The notes under the pieces: model-generated
Database searches by the model: none
What the model saw: only the letters and a program-made list of their open reading frames with translations
What the model was told of the DNA's origin: nothing
Made by a program: the position numbers and the translations under genes
Part shown: positions 10,799 to 20,518 of the stretch, one piece after another
Position numbering within the stretch: the first letter of the stretch is position 1
How the letters are laid out: every line of letters begins with the position of its first letter
Assembly: GCF_000172795.2 (NCBI RefSeq)
Contig: NZ_CP020947.1
Location: 1,677,001-1,741,000 of the forward strand
Reading direction: 5' to 3'
Length of the DNA: 64,000 nucleotides
Source of the DNA: Rhizobium sp. CIAT894
Lineage (GTDB): Bacteria > Pseudomonadota > Alphaproteobacteria > Rhizobiales > Rhizobiaceae

Positions 10799-10982
10799 CT
10801 CCCATATGTGGGCCTCACAAAAACTTGGCTGGCGCGCCCGCGTCATGCCGGTAAGACTAAACGAGGGTGAGGCATGGGGTTGCACTGCAATCCGTTCTGA
10901 ACCCGGTTTTGAATAATTTTCATACTGATTCCGGGGCCGGCCTATCCCCAGAGACGCCGGAATTGGTAGCGCGGAGAATCGC

Positions 10983-12323
10983 ATGGCTTCTGCAGCGGAA
11001 CAATTGGCATCCAACCTCAATTTTTCGACCTTTGCCAAAGCCGAGGATTTGAAGAAGCGCTTGTGGTTCACACTGGCAGCTCTCCTCGTCTACAGGCTCG
11101 GCACCCATATTCCGCTTCCGGGCCTCAATCCTGAAGCTTATGCCCAGGCTTTCCGCGGCCAGGCAGGCGGCATTCTCGGCCTCTTCAACATGTTTTCGGG
11201 CGGCGCTGTCCAGCGCATGGCGATCTTCGCGCTCGGCATCATGCCCTATATCTCTGCTTCGATCATCGTGCAGCTCATGACCTCGGTCGTGCCGGCGCTC
11301 GAAAACCTCAAGAAAGAGGGCGAGCAGGGCCGCAAGATCATCAACCAGTATACCCGCTACGGCACGGTCATTCTCGGTGCGCTCCAGGCCTACGGCATTG
11401 CCGCCGGCCTTGAGAGTGGCCAGGGCCTCGTTGTCGAGCCGGGCTTGTTCTTCCGTGTTTCCACCGTTCTGACGCTGCTCGGCGGCACCATGTTCCTGAT
11501 GTGGCTCGGTGAGCAGATCACCTCGCGCGGCATCGGTAACGGCATCTCGCTGATCATCTTCGCCGGCATCGCCGCCGGTCTTCCGACAGCTCTTGCCGGC
11601 ACGCTGGAACTCGGCCGCACCGGTGCGCTGTCGACCTTCCTCATCCTGCTTGTCATCATCGTCGCGATCGGCGTCATCGGCGTCATCGTCTTTGTCGAGC
11701 GGGCGCAGCGCCGGCTGCTGATCCAGTATCCGAAGCGCCAGGTCGGCAACCGCATGTTCCAGGGCGATACCTCGCACCTGCCGCTGAAGCTCAACACCTC
11801 GGGCGTCATCCCGGCGATCTTCGCCTCGTCGCTGCTGCTGCTGCCGGCAACGCTTGCAGGCTTTGCCAGCAGCACGGCAATGCCCGCCTGGGCAACCTCG
11901 ATCGTCGCGGCGCTGGGCCATGGCCAGCCGCTCTACATGGTGCTCTATGCGGCGCTGATCGCCTTCTTCGCCTTCTTCTACACGGCCATCGTCTTCAATC
12001 CGAAGGACACGGCCGACAATCTGAAGAAGCATGGCGGCTTCATTCCCGGCATCCGCCCGGGCGAACGAACCGCCGAATATATCGACTACGTGCTGACCCG
12101 AATCACCGTGATCGGCGCGATCTATCTCGTCTTCGTCTGCATCCTTCCGGAGATCTTGGTGTCGCAAACCGGCATTCCATTATCCCTTGGTGGGACTTCG
12201 CTTTTGATCGTGGTTAGCGTAACTCTTGATACGGTTGCACAGATCCAGGGTCACCTGATCGCGCAGCAATACGAAGGCCTGATCAAGAAATCGAAGTTGC
12301 GTGGAGGAAAGAGGGGGAGATGA
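10983..12323 (+). CDS. secY: Protein translocase subunit SecY
   Basis: A 446-residue SecY, the central pore of the SecYEG translocon in the inner membrane. About ten hydrophobic segments are visible, starting with [20 protein letters not shown]. The family signatures are [20 protein letters not shown] and [20 protein letters not shown], with the conserved cytosolic loop [20 protein letters not shown] near residue 335. The ATG at 10983 follows GCGGAGAATCGC. The stop overlaps the adk start by 4 nt. Confidence 0.99.
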   Translation: MASAAEQLASNLNFSTFAKAEDLKKRLWFTLAALLVYRLGTHIPLPGLNPEAYAQAFRGQAGGILGLFNMFSGGAVQRMAIFALGIMPYISASIIVQLMTSVVPALENLKKEGEQGRKIINQYTRYGTVILGALQAYGIAAGLESGQGLVVEPGLFFRVSTVLTLLGGTMFLMWLGEQITSRGIGNGISLIIFAGIAAGLPTALAGTLELGRTGALSTFLILLVIIVAIGVIGVIVFVERAQRRLLIQYPKRQVGNRMFQGDTSHLPLKLNTSGVIPAIFASSLLLLPATLAGFASSTAMPAWATSIVAALGHGQPLYMVLYAALIAFFAFFYTAIVFNPKDTADNLKKHGGFIPGIRPGERTAEYIDYVLTRITVIGAIYLVFVCILPEILVSQTGIPLSLGGTSLLIVVSVTLDTVAQIQGHLIAQQYEGLIKKSKLRGGKRGR

Positions 12324-12970
12324 GACTTATCCTTTTGGGGCCGCCGGGCGCGGGTAAGGGAACCCAGGCCCAGCGGATCGTGGAAAAGCACGGCATTCCG
12401 CAGCTTTCCACCGGCGACATGCTGCGTGCGGCGGTTAACGCCGGCACCGATGTTGGCAAGCGCGCCAAGGCGGTCATGGACGCCGGCAAACTCGTCTCGG
12501 ACGAGATCGTTATCGCCATCGTCTCGGAGCGAATCGATCAGCCAGATTGCGCCAACGGCTTCATCCTCGACGGTTTCCCCCGGACGCTCGTCCAGGCGGA
12601 CGCCACCGAAGCGATGCTGAAGGCAAAGGGTCTCGGTCTGTCCGTCGTCATCGAATTCCGCGTCGATGATGAGGAACTGGTCCGTCGTGTTGCCGGTCGC
12701 TATTCCTGCGCACAGTGCGGCAGCGTCTATCACGACACCGACAAGGTTCCGGCTGCCGAAGGCGTGTGCGACAAGTGCGGTTCCACGCACTTCAAGCGCC
12801 GTCCGGATGACAACCCGGAGACCATGACGGCTCGGCTGCAGGTCTACTACAAGGAAACCTCGCCGCTGATCGGCTATTACCATGCCAAGGGCAAACTCAG
12901 GTCCGTGGACGGCATGGCGGAGATCGATCAGGTGACGGCCGAGGTCGAAAGTATTCTTTCCAAGCTTTAA
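12320..12970 (+). CDS. adk: Adenylate kinase
   Basis: A 216-residue adenylate kinase that converts ATP and AMP to two ADP in the cytosol. The P-loop [10 protein letters not shown] is at residues 7-16, the AMP-binding region includes [10 protein letters not shown], and FILDGFPRT is at residues 81-89. The LID domain carries four cysteines (C130, C133, C150, C153), the zinc-binding long form seen in many bacteria. The ATG overlaps the secY stop (ATGA), the conserved secY-adk arrangement. Confidence 0.98.
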   Translation: MRLILLGPPGAGKGTQAQRIVEKHGIPQLSTGDMLRAAVNAGTDVGKRAKAVMDAGKLVSDEIVIAIVSERIDQPDCANGFILDGFPRTLVQADATEAMLKAKGLGLSVVIEFRVDDEELVRRVAGRYSCAQCGSVYHDTDKVPAAEGVCDKCGSTHFKRRPDDNPETMTARLQVYYKETSPLIGYYHAKGKLRSVDGMAEIDQVTAEVESILSKL

Positions 12971-13191
12971 GGCTTTGAAAATAAACTTGGCGGAACGGTT
13001 GCTTTTCAGCAGTGATTCCGCTAAACACCGCGCCAACTCGCGACATTCCATGCGATCGGCGCGGATTTCCCAGGGAAGTCCGGGTGCGGTCGTTTTGACA
13101 TGTTGCGGACGTAAATCTGAACGAGCGGTTCCAAAGACCGCATAACGAAGCCCACTTGCCGGATGGCAACTGGAATGCAAGGAGAACAGGC

Positions 13192-13560
13192 GTGGCACGT
13201 ATCGCTGGCGTCAACATCCCGACTGCAAAGCGCGTTGTTATCGCGCTGACCTACATTCACGGGATCGGTCCGAAATTCGCACAGGAAATCGTCGAGAAGG
13301 TCGGTATTCCGGCTGAACGTCGTGTGCATCAGCTGACGGACGCCGAAGTCCTTCAGATCCGCGAAGCAATCGACCGCGACTATCAGGTCGAGGGTGATCT
13401 TCGTCGCGATACCGCGATGAACATCAAGCGCCTGATGGATCTCGGCTGCTATCGCGGCCTGCGTCATCGTCGCGGCCTTCCGGTCCGTGGCCAGCGTACG
13501 CACACCAATGCCCGCACCCGCAAGGGCCCGGCAAAGGCAATCGCTGGTAAGAAGAAGTAA
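13192..13560 (+). CDS. rpsM: 30S ribosomal protein S13
   Basis: A 122-residue S13 in the 30S head, contacting S19 and the 50S. The start chosen is GTG at 13192 ([20 protein letters not shown]), which matches the family and follows AAGGAGAACAGGC; the frame also contains an upstream ATG at 13156. The signature [20 protein letters not shown] and basic tail [11 protein letters not shown] are present. A 221-bp gap separates it from adk, where the alpha-segment promoter would be expected. Confidence 0.97.
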   Translation: MARIAGVNIPTAKRVVIALTYIHGIGPKFAQEIVEKVGIPAERRVHQLTDAEVLQIREAIDRDYQVEGDLRRDTAMNIKRLMDLGCYRGLRHRRGLPVRGQRTHTNARTRKGPAKAIAGKKK

Positions 13561-13581
13561 TTTCCGGGAAACCGGGGTGGG

Positions 13582-13610
13582 GAGGCTGGCGGTCTGCGCC
13601 GGCCTCTTTT
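13582..13610 (+). terminator. Intrinsic-terminator-like hairpin between rpsM and rpsK
   Basis: GAGGCTGGCG (13582-13591) pairs with CGCCGGCCTC (13597-13606), 10 bp with one wobble and a 5-nt loop, followed directly by TTTT. Placed between two co-oriented ribosomal protein genes, it is likely an attenuator rather than an absolute stop. Confidence 0.7.
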
Positions 13611-13693
13611 GAGTTTGGAGCGGGACCATACAGGCGCCGTTCCGGTGTAGCCGCTGGCATTACGGCGGTGAAGAGATCAACGAAAGGAATACC

Positions 13694-14083
13694 ATGGCTA
13701 AGGAAGCCGTCCGCGTTCGCCGTCGCGAGCGCAAGAATATCTCGTCGGGTGTCGCTCACGTCAACTCGACCTTCAACAACACGATGATCACCATCACCGA
13801 CGCGCAGGGTAATGCGATCGCCTGGTCGTCGGCTGGCGCCAAGGGCTTCAAGGGCTCGCGCAAGTCGACCCCGTTCGCCGCCCAGATAGCTGCCGAAGAC
13901 TGCGCCAAGAAGGCCCAGGAGCACGGCATGAAGTCGCTGGAAGTCGAAGTTTGCGGTCCGGGTTCGGGTCGTGAATCGGCTCTGCGCGCGCTCCAGGCTG
14001 CAGGTTTCATGATCACGTCCATCCGCGACGTGACCCCGATCCCGCACAATGGCTGCCGTCCGCGCAAGAAGCGCCGCGTCTGA
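13694..14083 (+). CDS. rpsK: 30S ribosomal protein S11
   Basis: A 129-residue S11 of the 30S platform near the Shine-Dalgarno helix. It contains [20 protein letters not shown] at the N-terminus, [20 protein letters not shown] in the middle and the C-terminal signature [20 protein letters not shown]. The start at 13694 follows AACGAAAGGAATACC. It lies 133 bp after rpsM and 97 bp before rpoA, both gaps holding hairpins. Confidence 0.99.
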   Translation: MAKEAVRVRRRERKNISSGVAHVNSTFNNTMITITDAQGNAIAWSSAGAKGFKGSRKSTPFAAQIAAEDCAKKAQEHGMKSLEVEVCGPGSGRESALRALQAAGFMITSIRDVTPIPHNGCRPRKKRRV

Positions 14084-14096
14084 TCATCGCTCTCGT

Positions 14097-14130
14097 CACT
14101 GGTGAGCGCGCTCGCGCTCCCGGTGGTTTT
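14097..14130 (+). terminator. Terminator-like hairpin between rpsK and rpoA
   Basis: CACTGG (14097-14102) pairs with CCGGTG (14120-14125), and GAGCG (14104-14108) with CGCTC (14115-14119), leaving one bulged T, followed by GTTTT. This forms an 11-bp imperfect stem with a T-run upstream of rpoA. Confidence 0.6.
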
Positions 14131-14180
14131 CAAGCTCGGTTGCCACGATTGGATGGTGGCAACGAACGGAAGGCAAACTC

Positions 14181-15191
14181 ATGATTCAGAAGAACTGGCA
14201 GGAACTGATCAAGCCGAACAAGGTGGAGTTCTCTTCGAGCTCGCGCACCAGGGCGACGCTTGTTGCCGAACCGCTGGAGCGCGGCTTCGGCCTGACCCTC
14301 GGCAATGCGCTTCGCCGCGTTCTGCTCTCCTCGCTGCGCGGCGCTGCCGTCACGGCGGTGCAGATCGATGGCGTGCTGCATGAATTCTCCTCGATTCCGG
14401 GCGTCCGCGAAGACGTGACGGACATCGTGCTCAACATCAAGGAAATCGCCATCAAGATGGATGGCGACGACGCAAAGCGCATGGTCGTGCGCAAGCAGGG
14501 CCCGGGCGTTGTCACGGCTGGCGACATCCAGACGGTCGGCGATATCGAAATCCTCAACCCCGAGCATGTCATCTGCACGCTCGACGAGGGCGCCGAAATC
14601 CGCATGGAGTTCACCGTCAACAACGGCAAGGGCTACGTTCCGGCCGAACGCAATCGTGCGGAAGACGCTCCGATCGGTCTCATCCCGGTCGACAGCCTCT
14701 ATTCGCCGGTCAAGAAGGTGTCCTACAAGGTAGAAAATACCCGCGAAGGACAGGTTCTCGACTACGACAAGCTGAACATGACCATCGAAACCGATGGCTC
14801 GATCACCGGCGAAGACGCCGTCGCTTTTGCGGCGCGCATCCTCCAGGATCAGCTTGGCGTCTTCGTCAACTTCGACGAGCCGCAGAAGGAAACCGAAGAG
14901 GAAGCAGTTACCGAACTCGCTTTCAACCCGGCTCTCCTCAAGAAGGTGGACGAACTCGAACTGTCGGTCCGTTCGGCAAACTGCCTGAAGAACGACAACA
15001 TCGTCTACATCGGCGACCTCATTCAGAAGACCGAAGCAGAAATGCTCCGCACGCCGAATTTTGGTCGCAAGTCGCTGAACGAAATCAAGGAAGTTCTCGC
15101 TTCCATGGGCCTGCACCTCGGCATGGAAGTGCCGGCATGGCCGCCCGAGAACATCGAAGATCTCGCAAAGCGTTACGAAGACCAGTATTAA
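14181..15191 (+). CDS. rpoA: DNA-directed RNA polymerase alpha subunit
   Basis: A 336-residue alpha subunit. The N-terminal dimerisation and assembly domain (about 1-235) includes [20 protein letters not shown] and [20 protein letters not shown]. The C-terminal domain (about 255-330), which binds UP elements and activators, contains [20 protein letters not shown] and [20 protein letters not shown]. Start and length are standard. It lies in the usual alpha-operon order between rpsK and rplQ. Confidence 0.99.
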   Translation: MIQKNWQELIKPNKVEFSSSSRTRATLVAEPLERGFGLTLGNALRRVLLSSLRGAAVTAVQIDGVLHEFSSIPGVREDVTDIVLNIKEIAIKMDGDDAKRMVVRKQGPGVVTAGDIQTVGDIEILNPEHVICTLDEGAEIRMEFTVNNGKGYVPAERNRAEDAPIGLIPVDSLYSPVKKVSYKVENTREGQVLDYDKLNMTIETDGSITGEDAVAFAARILQDQLGVFVNFDEPQKETEEEAVTELAFNPALLKKVDELELSVRSANCLKNDNIVYIGDLIQKTEAEMLRTPNFGRKSLNEIKEVLASMGLHLGMEVPAWPPENIEDLAKRYEDQY

Positions 15192-15198
15192 AAATCAA

Positions 15199-15225
15199 AA
15201 AGGCAGGCTCTTTACGACTGCCTTT
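15199..15225 (+). terminator. Hairpin between rpoA and rplQ
   Basis: AAAGGCAG (15199-15206) and CTGCCTTT (15218-15225) form a perfect 8-bp stem with an 11-nt loop and a short T-run. It lies just after the rpoA stop and 92 bp before rplQ. A weak terminator or attenuator is likely. Confidence 0.55.
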
Positions 15226-15316
15226 CCCCGTCAAACAGCAGGCCGATCGCCTGCATGTGCCAGGAAACGGCAGGCCCGGTAACGAAGTAAGGGCACTGCA
15301 TTAAAGGAGAATAGCA

Positions 15317-15739
15317 ATGCGCCACGCAAAGGCCGGCCGCAAGCTCAATAGAACTGCAAGCCACCGCAAGGCGATGTTCGCCAACATGGCGGCTTCGCTC
15401 ATTACCCACGAACAGATCGTCACGACCCTGCCGAAGGCCAAGGAAATCCGTCCGATCGTCGAGAAGCTCGTTACGCTCGGCAAGCGCGGCGACCTGCATG
15501 CTCGCCGTCAGGCGATCTCGCAGATCCGCGATGCCGCTGTCGTTTCGAAGCTGTTCGACACGATCGCAACGCGTTACGCCACCCGCAACGGCGGCTACCT
15601 GCGCATCATGAAGGCCGGCTTCCGCCAGGGCGACAATGCCGCTTTGGCCGTGATCGAATTCGTTGATCGCGACACCTTCGCCAAGGGCGCAGCCGACAAG
15701 GCCCGCGTCGCTGCCGAAGAGCAGGCTGTCGCCGCTTAA
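15317..15739 (+). CDS. rplQ: 50S ribosomal protein L17
   Basis: A 140-residue L17 at the base of the 50S exit-tunnel region. It starts [20 protein letters not shown], followed by [20 protein letters not shown] and [20 protein letters not shown], with a short Ala-rich tail. The ATG at 15317 follows AAAGGAGAATAGCA. It is the last gene of the ribosomal cluster and is followed by the strongest terminator in the window. Confidence 0.99.
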   Translation: MRHAKAGRKLNRTASHRKAMFANMAASLITHEQIVTTLPKAKEIRPIVEKLVTLGKRGDLHARRQAISQIRDAAVVSKLFDTIATRYATRNGGYLRIMKAGFRQGDNAALAVIEFVDRDTFAKGAADKARVAAEEQAVAA

Positions 15740-15760
15740 GTCTTCCGCTCCGGCGGATAG

Positions 15761-15793
15761 AAAACAGCCGGGCTCATAAAGCCCGGCTGTTTT
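15761..15793. terminator. Strong intrinsic terminator after rplQ
   Basis: AAAACAGCCGGGCT (15761-15774) and AGCCCGGCTGTTTT (15780-15793) are exact inverted repeats of 14 bp around a CATAA loop. The 3' arm supplies a T-run in the + direction. This ends the alpha operon. Confidence 0.93.
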
Positions 15794-15899
15794 CGTTTGT
15801 GCTTCGGCCGCGGCCGAATGTGGCGGCGACGGACGGCGCCTCGCCGGCAGTTCGATATCTCTACCGTTTTACGGGCTGATTGATAGGGGACAGGTCCCA

Positions 15900-16319
15900 T
15901 TGCGCGAAATCATGCAAACCCGCTCTCACGTGCAGCTCCTTCGTCTCGCAGCTCTGCTTGTGGTGATCGTGCTTGGGCTGGTGCTCAGACGGTTCGGCTA
16001 TGCGATCGATCTGCCCTTCGTCGTCGTCAAATATGGCGGATCCGCGCTCTGGGGGACGATGGTCTATCTGCTCGTGGCGCTTATCGCTGCACGGTCCCGG
16101 CCGGCCGGCATCGCCATCATCGCCCTGTCCATCGCGATCTTAGTGGAATTGTTCCGGCTGTATCACACGCCCTGGCTCGACGCGTTTCGGCTGACTACGG
16201 CAGGCGCGCTGCTGCTTGGCCGGATATTCTCGCTGTGGAATATGCTGGCTTATGCAATCGGCATCGCCGCAGCCTGGGTCGTCGATCCTGCCGGTCGGGC
16301 GGTCGTCTCACGAGGCTGA
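15900..16319 (+). CDS. DUF2809-family integral membrane protein
   Basis: A 139-residue, highly hydrophobic protein with about four membrane segments (LLRLAALLVVIVLGLVLRR, ALWGTMVYLLVALIAARS, GIAIIALSIAILVELFRL, LWNMLAYAIGIAAAWVVD). The LPFVVVKYGGSALWGTMVY block and VELFRLYHTPWLDAFRLT resemble DUF2809 proteins, whose function is unknown. The start is taken as TTG at 15900 because AGGGGA lies 9 nt before it; ATG at 15912 is the alternative. The 3' end overlaps msrQ by 12 nt on opposite strands. Confidence 0.75.
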   Translation: MREIMQTRSHVQLLRLAALLVVIVLGLVLRRFGYAIDLPFVVVKYGGSALWGTMVYLLVALIAARSRPAGIAIIALSIAILVELFRLYHTPWLDAFRLTTAGALLLGRIFSLWNMLAYAIGIAAAWVVDPAGRAVVSRG

Positions 16320-16964
16320 CGCTACCGCGCGATTGCGCGTCCGCCCCTGGCTCTGCTTCCGGCTGCGGGCAATCGGTCGCCAGGAGCGGTAGAGGATGAG
16401 CGCGATGATCAGCCCGACATAGATATGTTGCTCGAGATCGAGGATCTTGGTCGAGAGCGCGAAGTGCAGCGCTCCGCAGGCGGCGACAATGTAGACGAGA
16501 CGGTGCAGCCAGATCCAGTTTTTGCCGAGACGGCGGATCGAGACGTTGTTGGATGTCAGAGCCAATGGCGCGAGCATCGCAAGTCCCGCCATGCCGAACA
16601 TGATGAAGGGCCGCTTCAGCACGTCGTTGATCACCGCATTTATATCCATCGCCTGATCGAGCACCATGTAGACGGTGAAATGCATCAGTGCGTAATAGAA
16701 AGTCAGCAGGCCGAGAGCGCGGCGATAGCGTAAATAGTTCCAGCCGAAAAGCTCGCGGGCAGGGGAGACGGTAAGGGTTGCGATCAGGAAGCGGATCGTC
16801 CAGATGCCGAGAAACAGTTCGAAGGTCTTGACCGGATCGGCGCCGAGCTGATCGGTCGCACCGAGATAGAATGTCCAGGCCGCAGGCACCAGACCCACGA
16901 CATAAAGCAGCCAGACGGAAGCGGGCTGCCAGCGCTTGGGGATGGCGAGCGACAGTTGCGCCAT
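16308..16964 (-). CDS. msrQ: MsrQ, haem-binding membrane subunit of the MsrPQ methionine sulfoxide reductase
   Basis: A 218-residue protein with about six membrane segments that passes electrons from the quinone pool or cytosolic flavin to periplasmic MsrP. The conserved histidines expected as haem ligands are visible in TFYYALMHFTVYMVLD and NWIWLHRLVYIVAACGALHF. The ferric-reductase-like segment RFLIATLTVSPARELFGW is typical of the family. Its ATG shares one base with the msrP stop (TGATG on the minus strand), so the pair is translationally coupled. Confidence 0.95.
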   Translation of the reverse strand: MAQLSLAIPKRWQPASVWLLYVVGLVPAAWTFYLGATDQLGADPVKTFELFLGIWTIRFLIATLTVSPARELFGWNYLRYRRALGLLTFYYALMHFTVYMVLDQAMDINAVINDVLKRPFIMFGMAGLAMLAPLALTSNNVSIRRLGKNWIWLHRLVYIVAACGALHFALSTKILDLEQHIYVGLIIALILYRSWRPIARSRKQSQGRTRNRAVASAS

Positions 16965-17911
16965 CAGAAATTCGCCTTCAGATCCATGCCGGCATAGAGG
17001 CTCGCCACCTCATCCGCATAGCCGTTGAAGGGCAGGGTGGGGTGGCGGCTTGCGCCGAAGAAACCGCTTTCGCCGATGCGCCTTTCGCTCGCCTGGCTCC
17101 AGCGCGGATGGTCGACCGCGGGGTTGACGTTGGCGTAGAAGCCGTATTCCTGCGGATTGGTCACCTGCCAGGTATTCTTCGGCTGCTGGTCGGTAAGGGT
17201 GATCCTGACGATCGACTTGATGCCCTTGAAGCCGTATTTCCACGGCACGACGAGACGGATCGGCGCGCCGTTCTGGTTCGGCAGCGTTTCGCCATAGAGC
17301 CCGACGGCAAGCAGCGTCAGCGGATGGCGCGCCTCATCCAGGCGCAGACCCTCGACATAGGGCCAGTCGAGCGACTGGAAGAAGCCTTTCTGCCCCGGCA
17401 TCTCCTCCGGCCGCACCACGGTTTCGAAGGCGACATATTTGGCGCTGCCGAGTGGCTCAACCTTGTCGAGCAGCGATGCCAGCGGAAAGCCGTCCCAGGG
17501 GATGACCATCGACCAGGCCTCGACGCAGCGCATCCGATAGGTGCGCTCCTCGATCGGGAATTCCTTGATCAGCGCCTCGAGGTCGAAGGTGCCTGATTTG
17601 TTGACCATGCCGTCGACCTTGATCGTCCAGGGCAGCGGCTTGAAATCGCCGGAATTGGCCGCAGGATCGCCCTTGTCGAGGCCGAACTCATAAAAGTTGT
17701 TGTAAGTCGTGACGTCCTTGATCGGCGTCGGCTTCTCGTCGACCTTGTACTTGCTCTCGACGGCGGAAAGGGCGGCGGCACTCGCCTTGCCGGCACTGTA
17801 GAGCCCCATGGCGCCGAGCGCTGCCGCGCCTAGGAATTCCCGGCGGCGCAAATAGATCTGACGTGGCGTGATCTCAGATGACGCGATCTTCGATGGGCGA
17901 TAGCTTGGCAT
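16964..17911 (-). CDS. msrP: MsrP, periplasmic protein-methionine-sulfoxide reductase catalytic subunit
   Basis: A 315-residue molybdopterin enzyme that repairs oxidised methionines in periplasmic proteins. The N-terminus carries a twin-arginine signal ([19 protein letters not shown], residues 21-39), so it is exported folded by Tat. The Cys that ligates molybdenum is C129 in [20 protein letters not shown]. The C-terminus [20 protein letters not shown] is the family ending. It is transcribed with msrQ; the upstream 336-bp gap separates it from divergent ilvD. Confidence 0.96.
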   Translation of the reverse strand: MPSYRPSKIASSEITPRQIYLRRREFLGAAALGAMGLYSAGKASAAALSAVESKYKVDEKPTPIKDVTTYNNFYEFGLDKGDPAANSGDFKPLPWTIKVDGMVNKSGTFDLEALIKEFPIEERTYRMRCVEAWSMVIPWDGFPLASLLDKVEPLGSAKYVAFETVVRPEEMPGQKGFFQSLDWPYVEGLRLDEARHPLTLLAVGLYGETLPNQNGAPIRLVVPWKYGFKGIKSIVRITLTDQQPKNTWQVTNPQEYGFYANVNPAVDHPRWSQASERRIGESGFFGASRHPTLPFNGYADEVASLYAGMDLKANF

Positions 17912-18247
17912 GGCGAAACCTCCTGGGCGGATTTCTCACTATAGTTCTTAAACGCACCGCCCGCATGTACGGACCAGTGTCTAAGCCTTGAATATTGCAG
18001 ACGGGAAGCCAATTTTTTGTGTTCGGTCGTGATGGAATAGGCTGTAACGAAAACGCGCGCCGAACCGTATATCATCAATTGTCCTGAAGGCGCGTCTTCG
18101 GCAGCGTACCGGATTTGACCTTGCCGGTAGTGACAGCCCCCGTCGATTGGATTAGGACAATTCCAAAAGCCAGCGTTTGCCCGGCCGGCAGGCTCCATTG
18201 CCGCTCCGCTTCGCCTGATAATTTCCGACACGTCGAGGAAGACACCG
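17912..18247. other. msrP-ilvD divergent intergenic region, 336 bp
   Basis: This region should hold both divergent promoters, but no convincing box pair is visible. It contains a 9-bp inverted repeat, AATTGTCCT (18077-18085) and AGGACAATT (18154-18162), 68 bp apart, which could be chance. GAGGAAG just before 18248 is the ilvD ribosome-binding site. No gene is supported. Confidence 0.5.
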
Positions 18248-20086
18248 ATGCCAGCTTACCGTTCCAGAACCACGACCCACGGCCGCAACATGGCAGGCGC
18301 GCGCGGCCTTTGGCGCGCCACGGGCATGAAGGATTCGGATTTCGGCAAGCCGATCATCGCGGTGGTGAATTCCTTCACCCAGTTCGTGCCCGGCCACGTC
18401 CATCTGAAGGATCTCGGCCAGCTCGTCGCCCGCGAAATCGAGGCGGCCGGCGGTGTTGCGAAGGAATTCAACACCATCGCCGTTGATGACGGCATCGCCA
18501 TGGGCCATGACGGCATGCTCTATTCGCTGCCCTCGCGTGAGCTCATCGCCGACAGCGTCGAATACATGGTCAATGCCCATTGCGCCGACGCCATGGTCTG
18601 CATCTCCAACTGCGACAAGATCACCCCCGGCATGCTGATGGCATCGCTGCGCCTCAACATCCCCACCGTCTTCGTCTCCGGCGGCCCGATGGAAGCGGGC
18701 AAGGTCGTGCTGCACGGCAAGACGCATGCGCTCGACCTCGTCGATGCGATGGTCGCCGCGGCCGATGACAAGATCAGCGACGAGGACGTCCAGACCATCG
18801 AACGCTCGGCCTGTCCGACCTGCGGTTCGTGCTCCGGCATGTTTACCGCGAACTCCATGAACTGCCTGACCGAAGCGCTCGGCCTGTCGCTGCCCGGCAA
18901 CGGCTCGACGCTTGCCACCCACGCCGACCGCAAGCGCCTCTTCGTCGAGGCCGGCCATCTGATCGTCGATCTCGCCCGCCGTTATTACGAGCAGGACGAC
19001 GTCAAGGCGCTGCCGCGCACCATCGCCTCCAAGCAGGCCTTCGAGAATGCCATGGCGCTGGATATCGCCATGGGCGGTTCCACCAATACCGTCCTGCACA
19101 TCCTTGCCGCCGCCCATGAAGGCGAGGTCGATTTCACCATGACCGATATCGACGCGCTGTCGCGTCGCGTGCCGTGCCTGTCGAAGGTCGCACCCGCCAA
19201 GAGCGATGTTCATATGGAAGATGTCCACCGCGCCGGCGGCATCATGTCGATCCTCGGCGAGCTCGACAAGGGCGGTCTCTTGAACCGCGATTGCCCGACC
19301 GTGCATGCCGAGACGCTCGGCGACGCGATCGATCGCTGGGACATCACCCGCACCACCAGCGACACTGTCCGCAACTTTTATCGTGCTGCTCCCGGCGGCA
19401 TCCCGACCCAGGTCGCCTTCAGCCAGGAAGCCCGCTGGGACGAACTCGACACCGACCGCCAGAACGGCGTCATCCGCTCGGTCGAACATCCTTTCTCCAA
19501 GGACGGCGGCCTTGCCGTGCTCAAGGGCAACCTCGCGGTCGACGGCTGCATCGTCAAGACGGCCGGCGTCGATGAATCGATCCTGAAATTCTCCGGCCCG
19601 GCCCGCGTCTTCGAAAGCCAGGATGCTTCCGTCAAGGCGATCCTCGCCAACGAGGTCAAGGCCGGTGACGTCGTCGTCATCCGCTACGAAGGCCCGAAGG
19701 GTGGCCCCGGCATGCAGGAAATGCTCTATCCCACAAGCTATCTGAAGTCGAAGGGCCTGGGCAAAGCCTGTGCGCTGATCACCGACGGCCGCTTCTCCGG
19801 CGGCACCTCCGGCCTGTCGATCGGCCACGCCTCGCCGGAAGCGGCAAATGGCGGCACGATCGGCCTGGTGCGCGAAGGCGACATGATCGACATCGACATC
19901 CCGAACCGCACGATCAGCCTGCGCGTCAGCGAGACCGAACTTGCCGCCCGCCGCGCCGATCAGGACGCCAAGGGCTGGAAGCCCACGGAAGTGCGCAAGC
20001 GCAACGTCACGACCGCGCTGAAGGCCTATGCGGCCTTCGCCACGAGTGCCGATCGCGGCGCCGTGCGGGATCTGAACGCACGTTGA
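18248..20086 (+). CDS. ilvD: Dihydroxy-acid dehydratase
   Basis: A 612-residue enzyme of branched-chain amino acid synthesis that dehydrates 2,3-dihydroxy-isovalerate and -methylvalerate to the 2-keto acids. Iron-sulfur ligands are visible: C122 in [20 protein letters not shown], and C192/C195 in [20 protein letters not shown]. The C-terminal signature [20 protein letters not shown] is intact. The start [20 protein letters not shown] follows GAGGAAGACACCG and matches the family. It is monocistronic; a tRNA-like fragment follows its stop. Confidence 0.98.
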   Translation: MPAYRSRTTTHGRNMAGARGLWRATGMKDSDFGKPIIAVVNSFTQFVPGHVHLKDLGQLVAREIEAAGGVAKEFNTIAVDDGIAMGHDGMLYSLPSRELIADSVEYMVNAHCADAMVCISNCDKITPGMLMASLRLNIPTVFVSGGPMEAGKVVLHGKTHALDLVDAMVAAADDKISDEDVQTIERSACPTCGSCSGMFTANSMNCLTEALGLSLPGNGSTLATHADRKRLFVEAGHLIVDLARRYYEQDDVKALPRTIASKQAFENAMALDIAMGGSTNTVLHILAAAHEGEVDFTMTDIDALSRRVPCLSKVAPAKSDVHMEDVHRAGGIMSILGELDKGGLLNRDCPTVHAETLGDAIDRWDITRTTSDTVRNFYRAAPGGIPTQVAFSQEARWDELDTDRQNGVIRSVEHPFSKDGGLAVLKGNLAVDGCIVKTAGVDESILKFSGPARVFESQDASVKAILANEVKAGDVVVIRYEGPKGGPGMQEMLYPTSYLKSKGLGKACALITDGRFSGGTSGLSIGHASPEAANGGTIGLVREGDMIDIDIPNRTISLRVSETELAARRADQDAKGWKPTEVRKRNVTTALKAYAAFATSADRGAVRDLNAR

Positions 20087-20088
20087 GT

Positions 20089-20140
20089 GGTTTCGAACCT
20101 ACGACCCGCTGATTAAGAGTTAGCTGCTCTGCCGACCGGT
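20089..20140 (-). pseudogene. Truncated tRNA-Lys(CUU)-like fragment
   Basis: Read on the minus strand, this stretch contains the D-loop 3' half (GGCAGAGC), an anticodon arm with loop CTCTTAA (20119-20113, anticodon CUU at 20117-20115), the variable-region block GCGGGTCGTAGG and the T-loop core GGTTCGAAACC. The acceptor stem, the 5' half of the D-stem and most T-stem pairing are missing, so it cannot fold as a tRNA. It is likely the residue of an integration event or of a decayed gene. Confidence 0.7.
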
Positions 20141-20145
20141 CGCTT

Positions 20146-20496
20146 TCAGAGCGGCCGGTTGATGTTTTTATAGGTCTCGCCGAGCTGCTTCAGCCGCTCG
20201 TCATAGGCGCCTTGGAGGCAGGCGGCATCCGCCCCGCACGCCTGCCGCTTCTTCAGCCAGGCTGTCTGCTCGTCCTGCAATGTGCCGCGCGAGCCCATGG
20301 CCAGCAGGCCGGAGAGCAGCTCGAAGGTGGTGGCCATCTTCACATCGGCATCGTTGAGCGCGCGGTTGTCGCAGATCGTCTTTTCATCCGGCTTCAATTC
20401 CTGCCCATCGCAGTCGAAGCTTGCAGACCATGCCGGACCGGATGTGGAAATCAGGATCGCCAAGCCGAGAGCGGCCGACATTCGCCGTATCATCAT
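20146..20496 (-). CDS. Secreted LprI/DUF1311-like protein (lysozyme-inhibitor family)
   Basis: A 116-residue protein with a clear signal peptide (IRRMSAALGLAILISTSGPA, cleavage near AWSA-SF). The mature part has four cysteines and the family pattern SFDCDGQELKPDEKTICDN, ADVKMATTFELL, and WLKKRQACGADAACLQGAYD followed by YDERLKQL. LprI-type proteins inhibit lysozyme in the envelope; for this member that role is inferred from the fold pattern only. It lies convergent with ilvD and is followed on the same strand by nothing obvious. Confidence 0.8.
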   Translation of the reverse strand: MMIRRMSAALGLAILISTSGPAWSASFDCDGQELKPDEKTICDNRALNDADVKMATTFELLSGLLAMGSRGTLQDEQTAWLKKRQACGADAACLQGAYDERLKQLGETYKNINRPL

Positions 20497-20518
20497 CTTC
20501 TTCCCTCTTTAGCGCCGG

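Noticed and set aside
13095..13117. TTGACA with TAAATC upstream of rpsM as a promoter
   Set aside because: The spacing is only 11 bp, too short for a sigma-70 promoter.
17971..17982. GGACCAGTGTCT, resembling the GGAC-N4-GTCC sites
   Set aside because: It is isolated, with no partner 22-23 bp away, and lies far from the regulator. About one chance match is expected in the window.
18152..19828. A 558-codon open frame antisense to ilvD
   Set aside because: ilvD is certain from its Fe-S motifs; the antisense frame has no domain and only reflects codon bias.
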